This document shows, piece by piece, positions 46,940 to 58,335 of a DNA stretch of 64,000 nucleotides; positions within the stretch are counted from its first letter, which is position 1; the number at the start of each line of letters is the position of its first letter. A program made the translations under genes and the position numbers. The stretch is taken from contig OX104123.1 in NCBI GenBank assembly GCA_944474755.1, positions 65,837,898 to 65,901,897 on the forward strand, given 5' to 3'. The DNA is from Limnoperna fortunei. Its lineage: Eukaryota > Mollusca > Bivalvia > Mytilida > Modiolidae. The notes under the pieces were generated by a model that saw only the letters and a program-made list of their open reading frames with translations, did not search any database and was not told the DNA's origin.

Positions 46940-47440
46940 GTTTTTTGTGTGTGGATTGGACTTGGTTTGACAATAGGACCCTATGGGGGAAAAGTGAAAA
47001 AAGGCCTTTTTTCTCTGAAACCAATGAAAACAAGACTTACTAGCATTTATGTTTGGATGGTCCTCTATAAAGTTAAAGTTTTTTATGCTAATAGGAAAAT
47101 CAAAATTCCTATAAAGTTATTGTTTTGCATGACATTCGAATAATCGGAATGGCCGCCGCCGCAGGACATAGTTTAACATAGGACCTTGTGTGAACAGGTT
47201 TTAAAAGGCTTCTTTGAAACCGGTTAATCAATGTTAACAAAACTTACTACCAGTATTTTTTTGATGGGCTTCTATAAAGTTAGTTGTTTATGCAAACTGA
47301 AATTTAAAATGGCCGCTATGGAAACAAACCTTACTACCAATGTTGTTTGAATGTTTTTCTTTAAAGTGTATGTTGAAAATTACAGGACTTAGTTTAACAT
47401 CAGGGAAATGACGTTTTCATTTCGTATAAAATCCGGTGAA
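46940..47440 (+). repeat. Degenerate tandem repeat
   Basis: Successive units carry ACTTACTA(G/C)CA(T/G), TCTATAAAGTTA, ATGGCCGC and GGACATAGTTTAACA-type blocks with strong divergence. At least two and a half units. Non-coding. Confidence 0.6.
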
Positions 47441-47904
47441 CGATACGTGCTCTTAAAGAGCCTCTGGTCACTGGTTGTAGTGGTACATGTACGTTTAATT
47501 TCTGTGGTGGTTGATTTGTAACCAGTTTACTTATTTTAGCCAATTCTTCACGAATTCTAGCGTCAAACCAAGTCAGTCTGTCCTCCTAGTCCACAGTTAT
47601 TTTGTTAACTTTGCGTCGTCCCCTCCCTTTTGATAATCTCTCATTTTCTCGGAAGCACAAGTGATAATAACATTTCGTCTGTTACCTGTTCATCTGTCAT
47701 TTCCTGTAGAATATGTATTGTCATTGATCAAACCCGTCATGACACTGTGAAAAAACATAGATTGCACTAGTTCCTGACTCTAGTTTGGTTCATTTTCCTT
47801 TAGAGAGAACAATATATTTTGTCGAATATCGAGCGATTTGAGAAGTGTACATGAGGTTTTTGTGATTCTGATTTTGATAGTAAATAAAACGTCGCCAAAG
47901 ATAT

Positions 47905-48020
47905 CCAGTTTCGCCCCCTTTTCCGTTGATTACTGTTTGTAAACTGATCTCGTCCTGCATATAGCTGAAATATTGTTCGCGAGACTTAGAGGAAACATCG
48001 AATCTATCAATCGCACGAAG
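47905..48020 (+). mobile_element. SINE relic
   Basis: CCCTTTTCCGTTGATTACTG, then GTCCTGCATATAGCTGAAAT + ATTGTTCGCGAGACTTAGAG and an AATCTATCAATC end keep the family's 3' order in diverged form. Confidence 0.6.
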
Positions 48021-48574
48021 TTAATTATTTCATTCATTTTTTTTCCTGTTGAAAAATAGAAAGTTTTTTGAAGTTAAAATCCATTTTTTTCAAGTTTGTA
48101 AAGCTTGTTAAAACACAAGGAACATAAAAAAGACGATAAACCACCGTCTACATGAAAATGTACAACAACTTCTGACATGCGTGTTTAACGTAAACTTTTC
48201 TGAAAAAAATAAACGTCTGTTTTTCTTCGACAGTATATCCTTAAAACATCAACAAATACTATTTTTATCCATTGTTCCTCAAATTTCTAAATAATGGTAG
48301 CATACATTATGTTCGTGTTTCATTTCCGACCCGCAAAATATGAATGTATGTTGTCAGGGTAATGATGGAGCAAAAGTGGAATCAGAAACCCACACTTGGG
48401 CGATGTATCTGTCAATTGATTCCTCCTTATTTATTATTGACAGTTAAAAGTCTGCATGTGCATCACTTTATTAGTCCTCTTTTTAATGATACATAACACC
48501 AGTATAAACAATAGATTAATGTTGGTTTTATATGCAAGATCAAATGAGTTTATCCATCCTGCGGCTCGATGATA

Positions 48575-48702
48575 TAGTTGAAATACTGATTTATTTGTTT
48601 GTTAACTTATTCACATTACAAATATAGCTGAATTCACATTACAAATATAGCTGAACTACTGCTTGCTGGACGGAAGCAAATATCCAATCAATCAAATCTT
48701 TA
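48575..48702 (+). mobile_element. SINE relic with a duplicated tail block
   Basis: TTATTTGTTTGTTAACTTA, then TTCACATTACAAATATAGCTGAA twice in tandem, then CTACTGCTTGCTGGACGGA and CCAATCAATCAAATC. The short tandem doubling lies inside the conserved tail. Confidence 0.65.
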
Positions 48703-48902
48703 AAGTTCTCGGTTTCAGCCTCAAGCTTCCCGAGTTGTAATTTCTCCTTTTCCTTCCCTGTCAATTGCTTGTATCGTCGTTTCTTGTACTCTTTCAACAT
48801 GCAGACCTGATCCATGTAGTTGCAGAGAAAACGGAGATAAGCCTCCAGGTAAAGCCATGATGACGGAATAAGCAGACCGACTATGGGCCATGTCCAATCA
48901 AT
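48690..48902 (-). CDS. Unrecognised exon of a probable membrane protein
   Basis: Minus strand from acceptor CCGCCTCACAG. About 65 open codons: IDWTWPIVGLLIPSSWLYLE, then YLRFLCNYMDQVCMLKEYKK, then RRYKQLTGKEKEKLQLGKLE. That is one likely membrane helix followed by a basic, helical tail. The 3' end runs into a SINE relic, so the exon may be cut. Upstream minus-strand sequence to about 49250 is open in another frame and may or may not belong. I do not recognise the family. Confidence 0.35.
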
Positions 48903-49727
48903 CTGTGAGGCGGAGTTGATTGATGTTGGGGATCATTAGAATCACTGACCATCGGAATAGCAAGAATATTGAAAGTAATCGAGCTCTTCTATTCCTAGAA
49001 AACAAGTTGTTGGTAATGGTTTCTGGTCTAATCGTGATGTCAGTACAAGAGGTAAATGGTTTAGGAGTCTGCGGAGGTCTCTTGAGGAAAATTGGTGGAG
49101 AAGTGACATATCTGGAATATGACTTGGTGACGAGCAAAGACGACCTAGAGAGAGCTAAAGATGATGAAGTGAAAGGCGGCAAATGATACACCGAGGAGAC
49201 GCTAGATGAAACTGTCGCTACAGACTTTCTTAGACTGAAGACCACTACCCATGGATCAGTATAGTTTCAGATCTTAGTTTTCCCCTTTTTGTGTATTAAA
49301 TCTCATATGTAAAACACCCCTTCTTGCTGAGTCATTTAATAGTTGATACTGTCAGAGCTACCAAAAACAAAAATTTCGATTTTTAAATATTTATTTGTAA
49401 TTTTCTTTTCTTACCTCACTTTATTTATGACACGGTATCCATTTTAAAGGTACAGTTTTAAAATTGGGTGAGATTTTCTTTTGTTTGTTTTTTGTAACAA
49501 TCCAATGGTGGCAGCCATTTTATAATTCAAAGGTAAATGTTTGAAATTGAAGTTTGTGTTGGGCATTTCTCACAAGTTTTTTCAATGGGGAAGGGAAAGT
49601 CAAAAGGGGGAAGGGTATTTGAAAGATCTTGGCTCATGAGAAAGATTGGTGTTGGCCAAACTCATTTTATTGGAAATGAGTCATGCACCAATCTTGAAAG
49701 ATGATAGATATGCCTACCTGCTAGTTT

Positions 49728-50150
49728 TTATAATTGGCAAAGATTTTTTTTGTTTTCTGTTCTGTGAGTCATCTCAAATGCATTTCTGACTGGACGCTGT
49801 GCAATGGTTGGTGCACCTTCATCATGTTCAGATTGTCCGGGTTCTAAACATTTCAGTCTAATATTTTGTGTCTGGTAAGGCTTTGAAAATGACCCCCATT
49901 TCAGCATTTCAGCTTTGTAGAGGTCTATGAAGTCGTCATCTAGGTTTGTCCACGGTCTTCCTTCCTTTGTTGATAATGAAATTTCTAGCATTTGGCCTGG
50001 ACAGACATATAATGCTTCAAATTTGTCAAAAGTCCTATCATGTTTCACAGCACTGAATATTCTCTCCTCCGGTGCATGTTTGCATTTAAGCTTCCAAATA
50101 TTTACAATGGAACACGATGCCATACCTATGACATGGTGTAGGACGATCAA
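49728..50150 (-). CDS. Unrecognised protein, probable last exon
   Basis: 140 open codons on the minus strand, ending TAA at 49728. Coding-like composition: WKLKCKHAPEERIFSAVKHD, LYVCPGQMLEISLSTKEGRP, WTNLDDDFIDLYKAEMLKWG. Upstream, in the same frame, the sequence continues into a 240-bp repeat as NLWTGSRYLIVLHHVIG, and the second copy of that repeat at 50781-51020 encodes NLWTGSRYLVVLH. So the true exon probably begins inside the duplicated block or is reached by splicing. No known domain. Confidence 0.4.
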   Translation of the reverse strand: MIVLHHVIGMASCSIVNIWKLKCKHAPEERIFSAVKHDRTFDKFEALYVCPGQMLEISLSTKEGRPWTNLDDDFIDLYKAEMLKWGSFSKPYQTQNIRLKCLEPGQSEHDEGAPTIAQRPVRNAFEMTHRTENKKNLCQL

Positions 50151-50385
50151 ATACCGGGAACCAGTCCAGAGGTTGTACCGAAAAAAGTATTACTATTCAA
50201 CAGACAGGTTCACTCTTGCTCATATAGAATTTGAACCGCACATGATACCAGAATAAATTTGGTATTTTTGGAAAGCTGAATAGTCTAGGAAACTTCAGGA
50301 TAAAGTTTTATTGGTTTTAAATGAACATAAAATTGTTGAGAGTAAATTATGGACATGCACTATTTTTGGACTGAAATAAACTTAA
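50141..50385 (+). repeat. 240-bp direct repeat, copy 1
   Basis: Matches 50781-51020: AACCAGTCCAGAGGTTGTAC, ACTCTTGCTCA(T/A)ATAGAATT, GAACCGCACATGATACCAGA, AGTTTTATTGGTTTTAAATG and the end TTTTTGGACTGAAATA. About 10 percent different. It covers the 5' end of the minus-strand frame at 49728-50150. Confidence 0.9.
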
Positions 50386-50780
50386 TAGAAATAAGAGATA
50401 TAAGTCTTATTCCAACAGTTTGAAGGTACTCTGAATCTCACTTTTGAAAAAAGGGGTGTGTGAAATAAACTTAAAAACTGCAAAATGTATGATAAAATTA
50501 GGTAATTAGTGCCTTTCTATGTGTGAAATAAATTCATTTGTGTTGGATGTATATTGCCAAGCTTGCCATTTACATAAAAAAATTAAGGAATAATGCATTT
50601 CTGGATCACCAAGCTCATTTTTCATGACAATTCGCATTTGAGGTCTTTGTATGTTTTAATGCATTTCTTGAAAACCTCTTAAGGAAGTTTAACAAAGTTT
50701 TAGAATTTGTTTTGAATAACATAAATCTAAGACCAGGAACAATTTTATTTAATTTGTTGAACAAAAACATCTTTAAGTGT

Positions 50781-51025
50781 AGGACCACCAAATACCGAGA
50801 ACCAGTCCAGAGGTTGTACGTAACAGTAGTACTATTCAACAGACAGGCTCACTCTTGCTCAAATAGAATTTGAACCGCACATGATACCAGAATAAATTTG
50901 GTATTGTTGGAAAGCTAAATATTTGAGGAAACTTGAGGATAAAGTTTTATTGGTTTTAAATGAATATACAATTGTTGGGAGTCAATTATGCACATGCACT
51001 GTTTTTGGACTGAAATAGAAAGTGA
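50781..51025 (+). repeat. 240-bp direct repeat, copy 2
   Basis: Second copy of the block at 50141-50385. Only the first few codons of the overlapping minus-strand frame are retained before the sequences diverge, so this copy is a truncated duplicate. Confidence 0.9.
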
Positions 51026-51424
51026 AAGTAGATTTTTAGACCACGTGGACTTGAGGTTGAGCGTTCGTTCTTATATGCAATGAAACATATTGTGAAATTT
51101 TGAGAGAATGGTCACCCAGTGCATTTAAATGTGGGACAGAAGTGTCACTGAATTTGAAATGTAAATTTTCTAGGAGAAGTCAAAATTATCAGATTTTAAA
51201 GCAATATGGGCTGTATTTTTTTGAAATTTTGGTAGATCAGGAAATTAAATTATATCAATCAGTATGTTACAGAATGATTGTAAAGAAACGTTAAATGCAT
51301 CCAAACGTCATGAAACTTGACAATTTACGAATATTTCACTTCGATTTCTTGCGCAAATTTGAACCTTCATGGACGCTAATTAAAATTCGGCACCTTTTAT
51401 TTTCACCCATTTGTCCTTTAACAG

Positions 51425-52159
51425 GAGAGGGTGAATGCTATGGACCTGGATGCTGCTAGATCCGTATTGCTATTGGCCTGCAGACGTCAGCCAAGTTTTG
51501 TTTTCAACTTGCTGTAGGAAGATGGTGGAAATGCTGGTGGTCATCCCAATCCCCAGCCAGATGTACTAGTGGTTCCTAACTGGTGTCAGTGTAGCCATTG
51601 CAGAGAGATGCCACCTGGAGAGCAACTGTGTTGTAACCAGAACCCACAGAACTGCTACTCCAGACTGCCAGTAAGTAATGATAATAACCCCCACCCCCTT
51701 TTATTTTAAGTCTCATCTACATGACCTTGTAGTTTAATTTTCCAGTTGGACATTCCGTTTATCCGATTCCCTTCAGATGCACAGATGTATTGACATTAAT
51801 TGTATATAATTTTCTAAAACATTTTTTTATAACCTTTTCAAGTGAAGCTAAGATTGTTTGAAAACTTTTAAATTCTTTTGGTATTTGCATTATAGGACTT
51901 CAGCACTGTTGTCTTGGATGAACTGGTTTTGGAGGTGGCAATGAGATATAGGGATGACATACTGAGGCAGCCTGCTGCTGCTGATTACAACAGATCACAT
52001 AGGCATGCTGCCTACCGACAGTTTATTCTGTGGATTCATGGCTACCTTGGTGCCGGAAATCGACGGGTCATCCCAAGCTGTTGTCTGTGGCGTATTAGAG
52101 ACAAATATCCTGATCCACTTGGCCATTATGTTGGTTTTATAGCAGGGAGACTAAGCTAA
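51425..52159 (+). CDS. P2X7-type C-terminal domain protein (P2XR_C), two exons seen
   Basis: Resembles the cytoplasmic zinc- and nucleotide-binding tail of the P2X7 receptor, which occurs alone or fused in many invertebrate proteins. Exons 51425-51670 and 51896-52159 join in phase 0. Motifs: [20 protein letters not shown], then [59 protein letters not shown] and GHYVGF. These give the family's Cys cluster and the 'AYR.F..W..G.LG.GNR..IPSC....IR..FP...G.Y.GF' core. No channel part precedes it. A TAG at 51515-51517 interrupts the upstream frame ([20 protein letters not shown]), which itself resembles the segment expected before this domain. Either it is a nonsense change, or the exon starts at 51518 with TAG as the acceptor. 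It ends 488 bases from the tail of the next, convergent gene. Confidence 0.8.
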
Positions 52160-54231
52160 TTAAATATTTTTTCAAATCTTGTTAATGAATTGTGTTTATT
52201 CCAATTACAACTGGACTGTCCATTTTTGAGTGTTACAAGTAAATTAAAAAAACCAGCCCTTATAGTTCTGTATAAGTCATCATCTTGATTCAGACACAAA
52301 TATTAATATTATGCAATAAGGCCAATATGTCTCTGCAAGACTACTGTACTCCGAAAGATTTTCAAAAAGCAAATAAGATATCAAGATAGCAGTTTTTATT
52401 TGTGAAAATATGCCACCATGGCTCTTACAACGCGTGCAGTGTGTTGTAAAATTCTAGCAATAAGTACCATGATACTATATTGCCCTGGCAAGAACACTGA
52501 ATACCATCTACTTTTTTGTAACAATGAACGATCGATCACAACAAATTTTTTTCAGATCATACCATGTGTAACAAGCAAAGGATTTTATTTCATAACATAA
52601 ATAAATAAAAATAAATATATACAAGTATACATATACATGTGTATTTTCAATTGTCATTATTTTGCCAGTTATAGCTGACTGTTTTGTCGGGGTCCTCTCT
52701 GTTTTTTCTTGACTTCTGTTCATCGACAATGTCAGATGTATTAGATGGTGGTATTGGTGCCAATACACAAGAAATTCGTCTTGGGTCTGTTGGGTCCAAA
52801 ATAAGACCGGAGTTCATACCAACACGGTCTTCTAATCTGGTCTTTACAATCAGTTCAATGATGTTAAAAACATGATTGTAGGTCTTGTCCTGCTTCACAG
52901 AGTAGGCTGACCATCTTCCTCCTTTCTTGCTATAGTATCTTTGATATCTGAAAAGACATGAAGATAAAAACATATTAAAAAATTGTTTTTTGCCATTATA
53001 ATTTATGGTAACTTTACTAACAACTAGGTCATTGAGAGAAATTCTATATCACATAAAAAATAGGAAGTATGCAAAACTGACAATGATAATAACTATTATG
53101 ATTTAAGTCCATAAATCTGGGGTCAAATTGTAATGATCCAAAAATGCATTAATGACAAGACGTAAAGGTATACAAAATGTTTAGACATGGTATACCTTGT
53201 GCTTCCATCTTTGTTAGTAAGATCGCTTCTGTTGCAGTTGACATTGTTGTCCAAGGCTGCAAGCAGGTTTCTTCCTCTGTATGTTGGTGGCTTGTATGCA
53301 TTGCGCTTGAAGGCATACTTTAAGATGAGGTTTTGGAAATTCTCCAACTCTGATGTTGTCCTAAATAATGTAAAAATTTCATTCAGCCCTGTCATCATTG
53401 TTATTGTTAATAAATCAAGATTACAAACACATTAGATTTTCACAAGTTCACGCTCTATTAAAATAATGATGAAAATCAATACAATGTTCAAAGCTTTGTA
53501 AAATTTTACTGCAGAGAAGTTAAATGCATACTAATATATTAAAACTTGATATAAATTGTAATGATATATTACATCAGACAAGGCCACTGAGGAGCAGTGC
53601 ATCCCCTCGCCTTGCTACAAGTATTTTGCAAAACAATTATTTGATCAAGCAAGAAACCAACTAGCCTACAATTAAGGTAATATGAAATCTTCTGAATAAG
53701 CCTTTTGTTCATCACTATTTCTGCAATGCCACATGTGGTGGAGACCCTGGCTTTAGCCAACCTTTATCCCTTGGTGTTAATAAAGGACCATGTCGACATT
53801 CATTAACACCAGAATCTGTGTAGGACAGGATCCAACTATGTTCATTGGTAACATGTTGTACCATGCCGAACCAAATACCCTGTAATAACATATGTCACAT
53901 GTATGGTATACCATAGAAATATATATACATTTATAAATATATCAATTCTCACTACTTTAATCTAAAAATACATGCTTAAAAGTCCTTAGGTCCTTTATAT
54001 GCATAATAAACAACTATTTTTCTGTAGTTATTTATTATTTTCACAAAGCATTTAAGAAGTGAGCCAGTCCACGTAAGGAAATACTGTATCAAGAAAATTA
54101 TGTAGAAACTTTCATGTGTTTTGTCTCAATTTTTATAACAAACTGCAATATTTTTCAATGTTTTCTGAAAGATGTATGCACATACAGTTAGGTGCAGTCC
54201 TAACATAACATAAAGTTAACTTAAACCAGTC

Positions 54232-54730
54232 CAAATCTCTGGTCAAAATCTCTGCTTTTGAGAAAAAAAATCTCTGCTTTTTGACCAAAAACCAGTCAAT
54301 TTGACCGCTTTGACAGGACAAAATTTTGTCCAAATCTCTGCTTTAAATATTGTCAAATTCTCTGCTTTTGTCAAGTGGACAAAAACGGTCCAAATCTCTG
54401 CTTTTGTCAAGTGGACAAAAACGGTCCAAATCTCTGCTTTTGTCAAATTGACAAAAACGGTCAAAATCTCTGCTTTCAAATGTCACGTGACAAAAATGTC
54501 CAGAGGACAAAAATTGTCTAACTCTCTGCTTTCCAATTGTCACGTGACCAAAATGTCCAGTGGACAAAAATTGTCAAAATCTCTGCTTTTCAATAGTCAC
54601 GTGACAAAAATGTCCAGTGGACAAAATCTCTGCTTTTCAATTTTCAAGTCACAAAATGTCCCTTTGTACAAAAAGTCAAAATATATGCTTTTTTTAATCA
54701 TTTCGTTACAAATTGTCAATTAGACAATCA
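54232..54730 (+). repeat. Left minisatellite arm of the TIR element
   Basis: About 12 units around AATCTCTGCTTTTGTCAAGT and GGACAAAAACGGTC, changing to GTCACGTGACAAAAATGTCC and AGTGGACAAAAATTGTC. The motifs GTCACGTGAC (perfect palindrome) and GTCCAGTGGAC (near palindrome) recur. Open frames through it are by-products of the repeat. Confidence 0.85.
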
Positions 54731-54849
54731 TAAAAAATTAGTTAACGAAATCTACGGCAGTCTATTTTTAAGAACGCGGCCGATTTCTTTCCCGTCCGCG
54801 TTTCGGTAAATGTATAGCAAGCCGTTGTGGTTACCTTAGCCGTGCAATT

Positions 54850-57310
54850 AAAAACCATATTTTGCATATAAATTCAATCCTGAAACCTTGGCAATACCAT
54901 TAAAACAAAATATTCAACATATAAAATCAATCCTGACACCATAGTGATCATGGTGATGGAATTAAAAAACCATATTTCACATATAAAATCACATCCTGAA
55001 ACTTTTAAAATACAATTAATATCTATATTTAACATATAAAATCTCTAATGATACTGAAGCAATGTAATCAAAAACCATATTTCACATATAAAATCACCCT
55101 GGAGACCTAAGTGATGCAATTAAAAACCATAATTAACATACAAAATCAATAATGACACTGAAGCAATGAAATTAAAAACTCTATTTCACATATATAAAGT
55201 CACTCTGGAGACCTTAATAGCCATGCAATTCCAAACCATATTTTACATATAAAATCAATCCTGAGACCATATAGATGGAATTAAAACCATATTCTGCATA
55301 TAAATCAATCGTGAAACCTTGGCAATACAATTAAACAATATATTTAACAAATAAAATCACTAGAAAGACTTTAGCAATCTAATCAAAAATCATATGTCAC
55401 AAATAAAATCACTCTGGAGACCTAAGTGATGCAATTAAAATCCATATTTAACATATAAAATCAATCTCGACACTTTACCAATGCAACTAGAAACCATATT
55501 TCACATATAAAATCAATCCTGAAGCCTTGGTTATGCCATAAAAAACAATATCTCACATATAGAATCACTCTGGAGACCTAAGAGATGCAATTAAAATCCA
55601 TATTTAACATATAAAATCAATCTCGAGACTTTAGCAATGCAACTAGAAACCATATTTCACATATAAAATCATTCCTGAAGCCTTGGTAATGCCATAAAAA
55701 ACAATATGTCACATATAAAATCACTCTGGAGACTTAAGAGATGCAATTAAAATCCATATTTAACATATAAAACCAATCTCGAGACTTTAGCAGTGCAACT
55801 AGAAACCATAGTTCATATATAAAATCATTCCTGAAGCCTTGACAATGCCATAAAAAACAATATGTCACATATAAAGTCACTCTGGAGACATAAGATATGC
55901 AATTAAAATCCATATTTAACATATAAAACCAATCTCGACACTTTACCAATGCAACTAGAAACCATATTTCACATATAAAATCACTCTGGAGACCTAAGAG
56001 ATGCAATTAAAATCCATATTTAACATATAAAATCAATCTTGACACTTTACCAATGCAACTAGAAACCATATTTCACATATAAAATCATTCCTGAAGCCTT
56101 GGTAATTCCATAAAAACAATATGTCACATATAAAATCACTCTGGAGACATAAGAGATGCAATTAAAATCCATATTTAACATATAAAACCAATCTCGAGAC
56201 TTTAGCAGTGCAACTAGAAACCATATTTCACATATAAAATCATTCCTGTGGCCTTGGTTATGCCATAAAAAACAATATCTCACAAATAGAATCACTCTGG
56301 AGACCTAAGAGATGCAATTAAAATCCATATTTAACATATAAAATCAATCTCGACACTTTACCAATTCAACTAGAAACCATATTTCACATATAAAATCATT
56401 CCTGAAGCCTTGGTAATGCCATAAAAACAATATGTCACATATAAAATCACTCTGGAGACATAAGAGATGCAATAAAAATCCATATTTTACATAAAAAACC
56501 AATCTCGAGACTTTAGCAGTGCAACTAGAAACCATATTTCACATATAAAATCATTCCTGTAGCCTTGGTTATGCCATAAAAAACAATATCTCACATATAG
56601 AATCACTCTGGAGACCTAAGAGATGCAATTAAAATCCATATTTAACATATAAAATCAATCTCGACACTTTACCAATTCAACTAGAAACCATATTTCACAT
56701 ATAAAATCATTCCTGAAGCCTTGGTAATGCCATAAAAACAATATGTCACATATAAAATCACTCTGGAGACATAAGAGATGCAATAAAAATCCATATTTTA
56801 CATAAAAAACCAATCTCGAGACTTTAGCAGTGCAACTAGAAACCATATTTCACATATAAAATCATTCCTGTAGCCTTGGTTATGCCATAAAAAACAATAT
56901 CTCACATATAGAATCACTCTGGAGACCTAAGAGATGCAATTAAAATCCATATTTAACATATAAAATCAATCTCGACACTTTACCAATGCAACTAGAAACC
57001 ATATTTCATATATAAAATCATTCCTGAAGCCTTGGTAATGCCATAAAAACAATATCTCACATATAAAATCACTCCGGAGACCTAAGCGATGCAATTAAAA
57101 ACCATATTTCACATATAAAATCATTCCTGCGACCATAGTGATGGGAAAAAAAACTATTTTACAAATAATATCAATCCTGAGACCTGAGCTATAAAAGTAA
57201 AAACCATACTTTTATTTATAAAATCACTCTGGGGATATTAGTGATGGAATTAAAACCATATTTTACACTACATATAAAATTATTCCTGATACCCAAAAGA
57301 TGCAACCAAA
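54850..57310 (+). repeat. Satellite array of about 52-bp monomers organised in higher-order units
   Basis: More than 40 monomers of the type ACCATATTTCACATATAAAA then TCA(C/T)TC, a middle part and TGCAATTAAAA. From about 55430 the middle parts cycle in order (CTCTGGAGACCTAAGAGATG; CTCGACACTTTACCAATGCA; TTCCTGAAGCCTTGGTAATG), giving a trimer of about 160 bp. Two blocks starting near 56290 and 56600 are practically identical over about 311 bp, a recent two-trimer duplication. Outer monomers at both ends are more diverged, as expected of unequal exchange in the middle. Confidence 0.95.
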
Positions 57311-57960
57311 ATGTCATGAATGTGGGTTTAACCATTGTAAATATATGATATTTTACATTATTGTTTAATTGTTGTGTACTTTAATAAGATTTAGTTGTTA
57401 AAATACAGAACTCTCATAGATTTTTAACCTTTTTTATTATTATCACACATTTTGGATATGCATTGTACTTTCAATTGGATACATGTAGACTTAATTTATA
57501 TTTTGAATGATTGCTAAGTTCAAGAGTTGTAATTTATATTATGATATCGAAGAATTGCTTGAATTATAGATTTTTATATAACAAAGATATGTCTCACTTT
57601 ATTAGACTATACATTAATATTTAATTAAAGGAAACAACGGCGCAATAAGTAATATGTTTCCGTGCCGTAAGATTTAAAACATTTGATATCCTCCAGAAAC
57701 ACGTAAATAGCAAACAAATCTGCAATTCTTTCATTAACTAATTTTGTATTTTATCGATTGTTTTTTTTGTAGTAGGATTTTAATAAACGACAAAGGATTT
57801 GATTCATCTTTCGTATACTTTTCATTCCGACAACGCGCAGATAAAATAAATGGACGTACGGTACAACCAGTCGGTCTTTCGTAAAAAAAATTGTCAAAAA
57901 AACATTAAAAAGGTAAAAGTTAAAAGTGTTTTAAAGTGCAGTCGAAAGGTTAGCAAGTTG
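57311..57960. other. Unique AT-rich spacer inside the TIR element
   Basis: No open frame of note and no transposase motif. It separates the satellite core from the right arm. Confidence 0.4.
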
Positions 57961-57984
57961 ACATAGTGGACATAAATTTCCAAG

Positions 57985-58335
57985 AAAATAAAAAAATGTC
58001 CAGTGGACAAAATTGTCACGTGATAAAATTGTCAGAACAAAAAATGTCCTGTTGACAAACTTGTCACGTGACAAAATTGTCAAGAGAAAAAAAAATTGTC
58101 CAGAGGACAGAAATTGTCAAAAGAAAAAAAAGTCCAGTGGACAAAAATTGTCAAAAGAACAAAAATGTCCAGTGGACAGAAATCGTCAACAAATTGTCAA
58201 ATGGACAGAAATATATTGTATAAAAAAATTGTCAAAAGAACAGCCCAAGTTAACTTGGGTTGTCAAAATCTCTGCTCAAACCAGTCAAATTCTCTGCTCG
58301 AAGTTAACTTAAAGCAGTCAGAATCTCTGCTTTAC
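57985..58335 (+). repeat. Right minisatellite arm of the TIR element
   Basis: Units of TGTCCAGTGGACAAAATTGT, GTCACGTGA(T/C)AAAATTGTC and TGTCAAAAGAACAAAAATGT, ending with AATCTCTGCT units as at the start of the left arm. The units run in the same direction as in the left arm, so only the outer ends are inverted. Confidence 0.85.

Noticed and set aside
48898..49245. 115-codon Ser-rich minus-strand frame and the opposite plus-strand frame 48920-49186
   Set aside because: Both strands are open and neither has a recognisable domain; only the exon starting at 48902 looks coding.
54301..54723. 140-codon frame with repeated ISAFVKWTKTVQ
   Set aside because: Product of the minisatellite arm; the opposite strand is open too and there is no start or splice context.
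55734..56846. Several minus-strand open frames of 63-90 codons rich in Phe, Cys and Tyr
   Set aside because: They are read-through of the satellite array; the repeated peptide only mirrors the 311-bp repeat.
54850..57310. CRISPR-like regular repeats
   Set aside because: There are no unique spacers; monomers are contiguous satellite in a eukaryotic intron.
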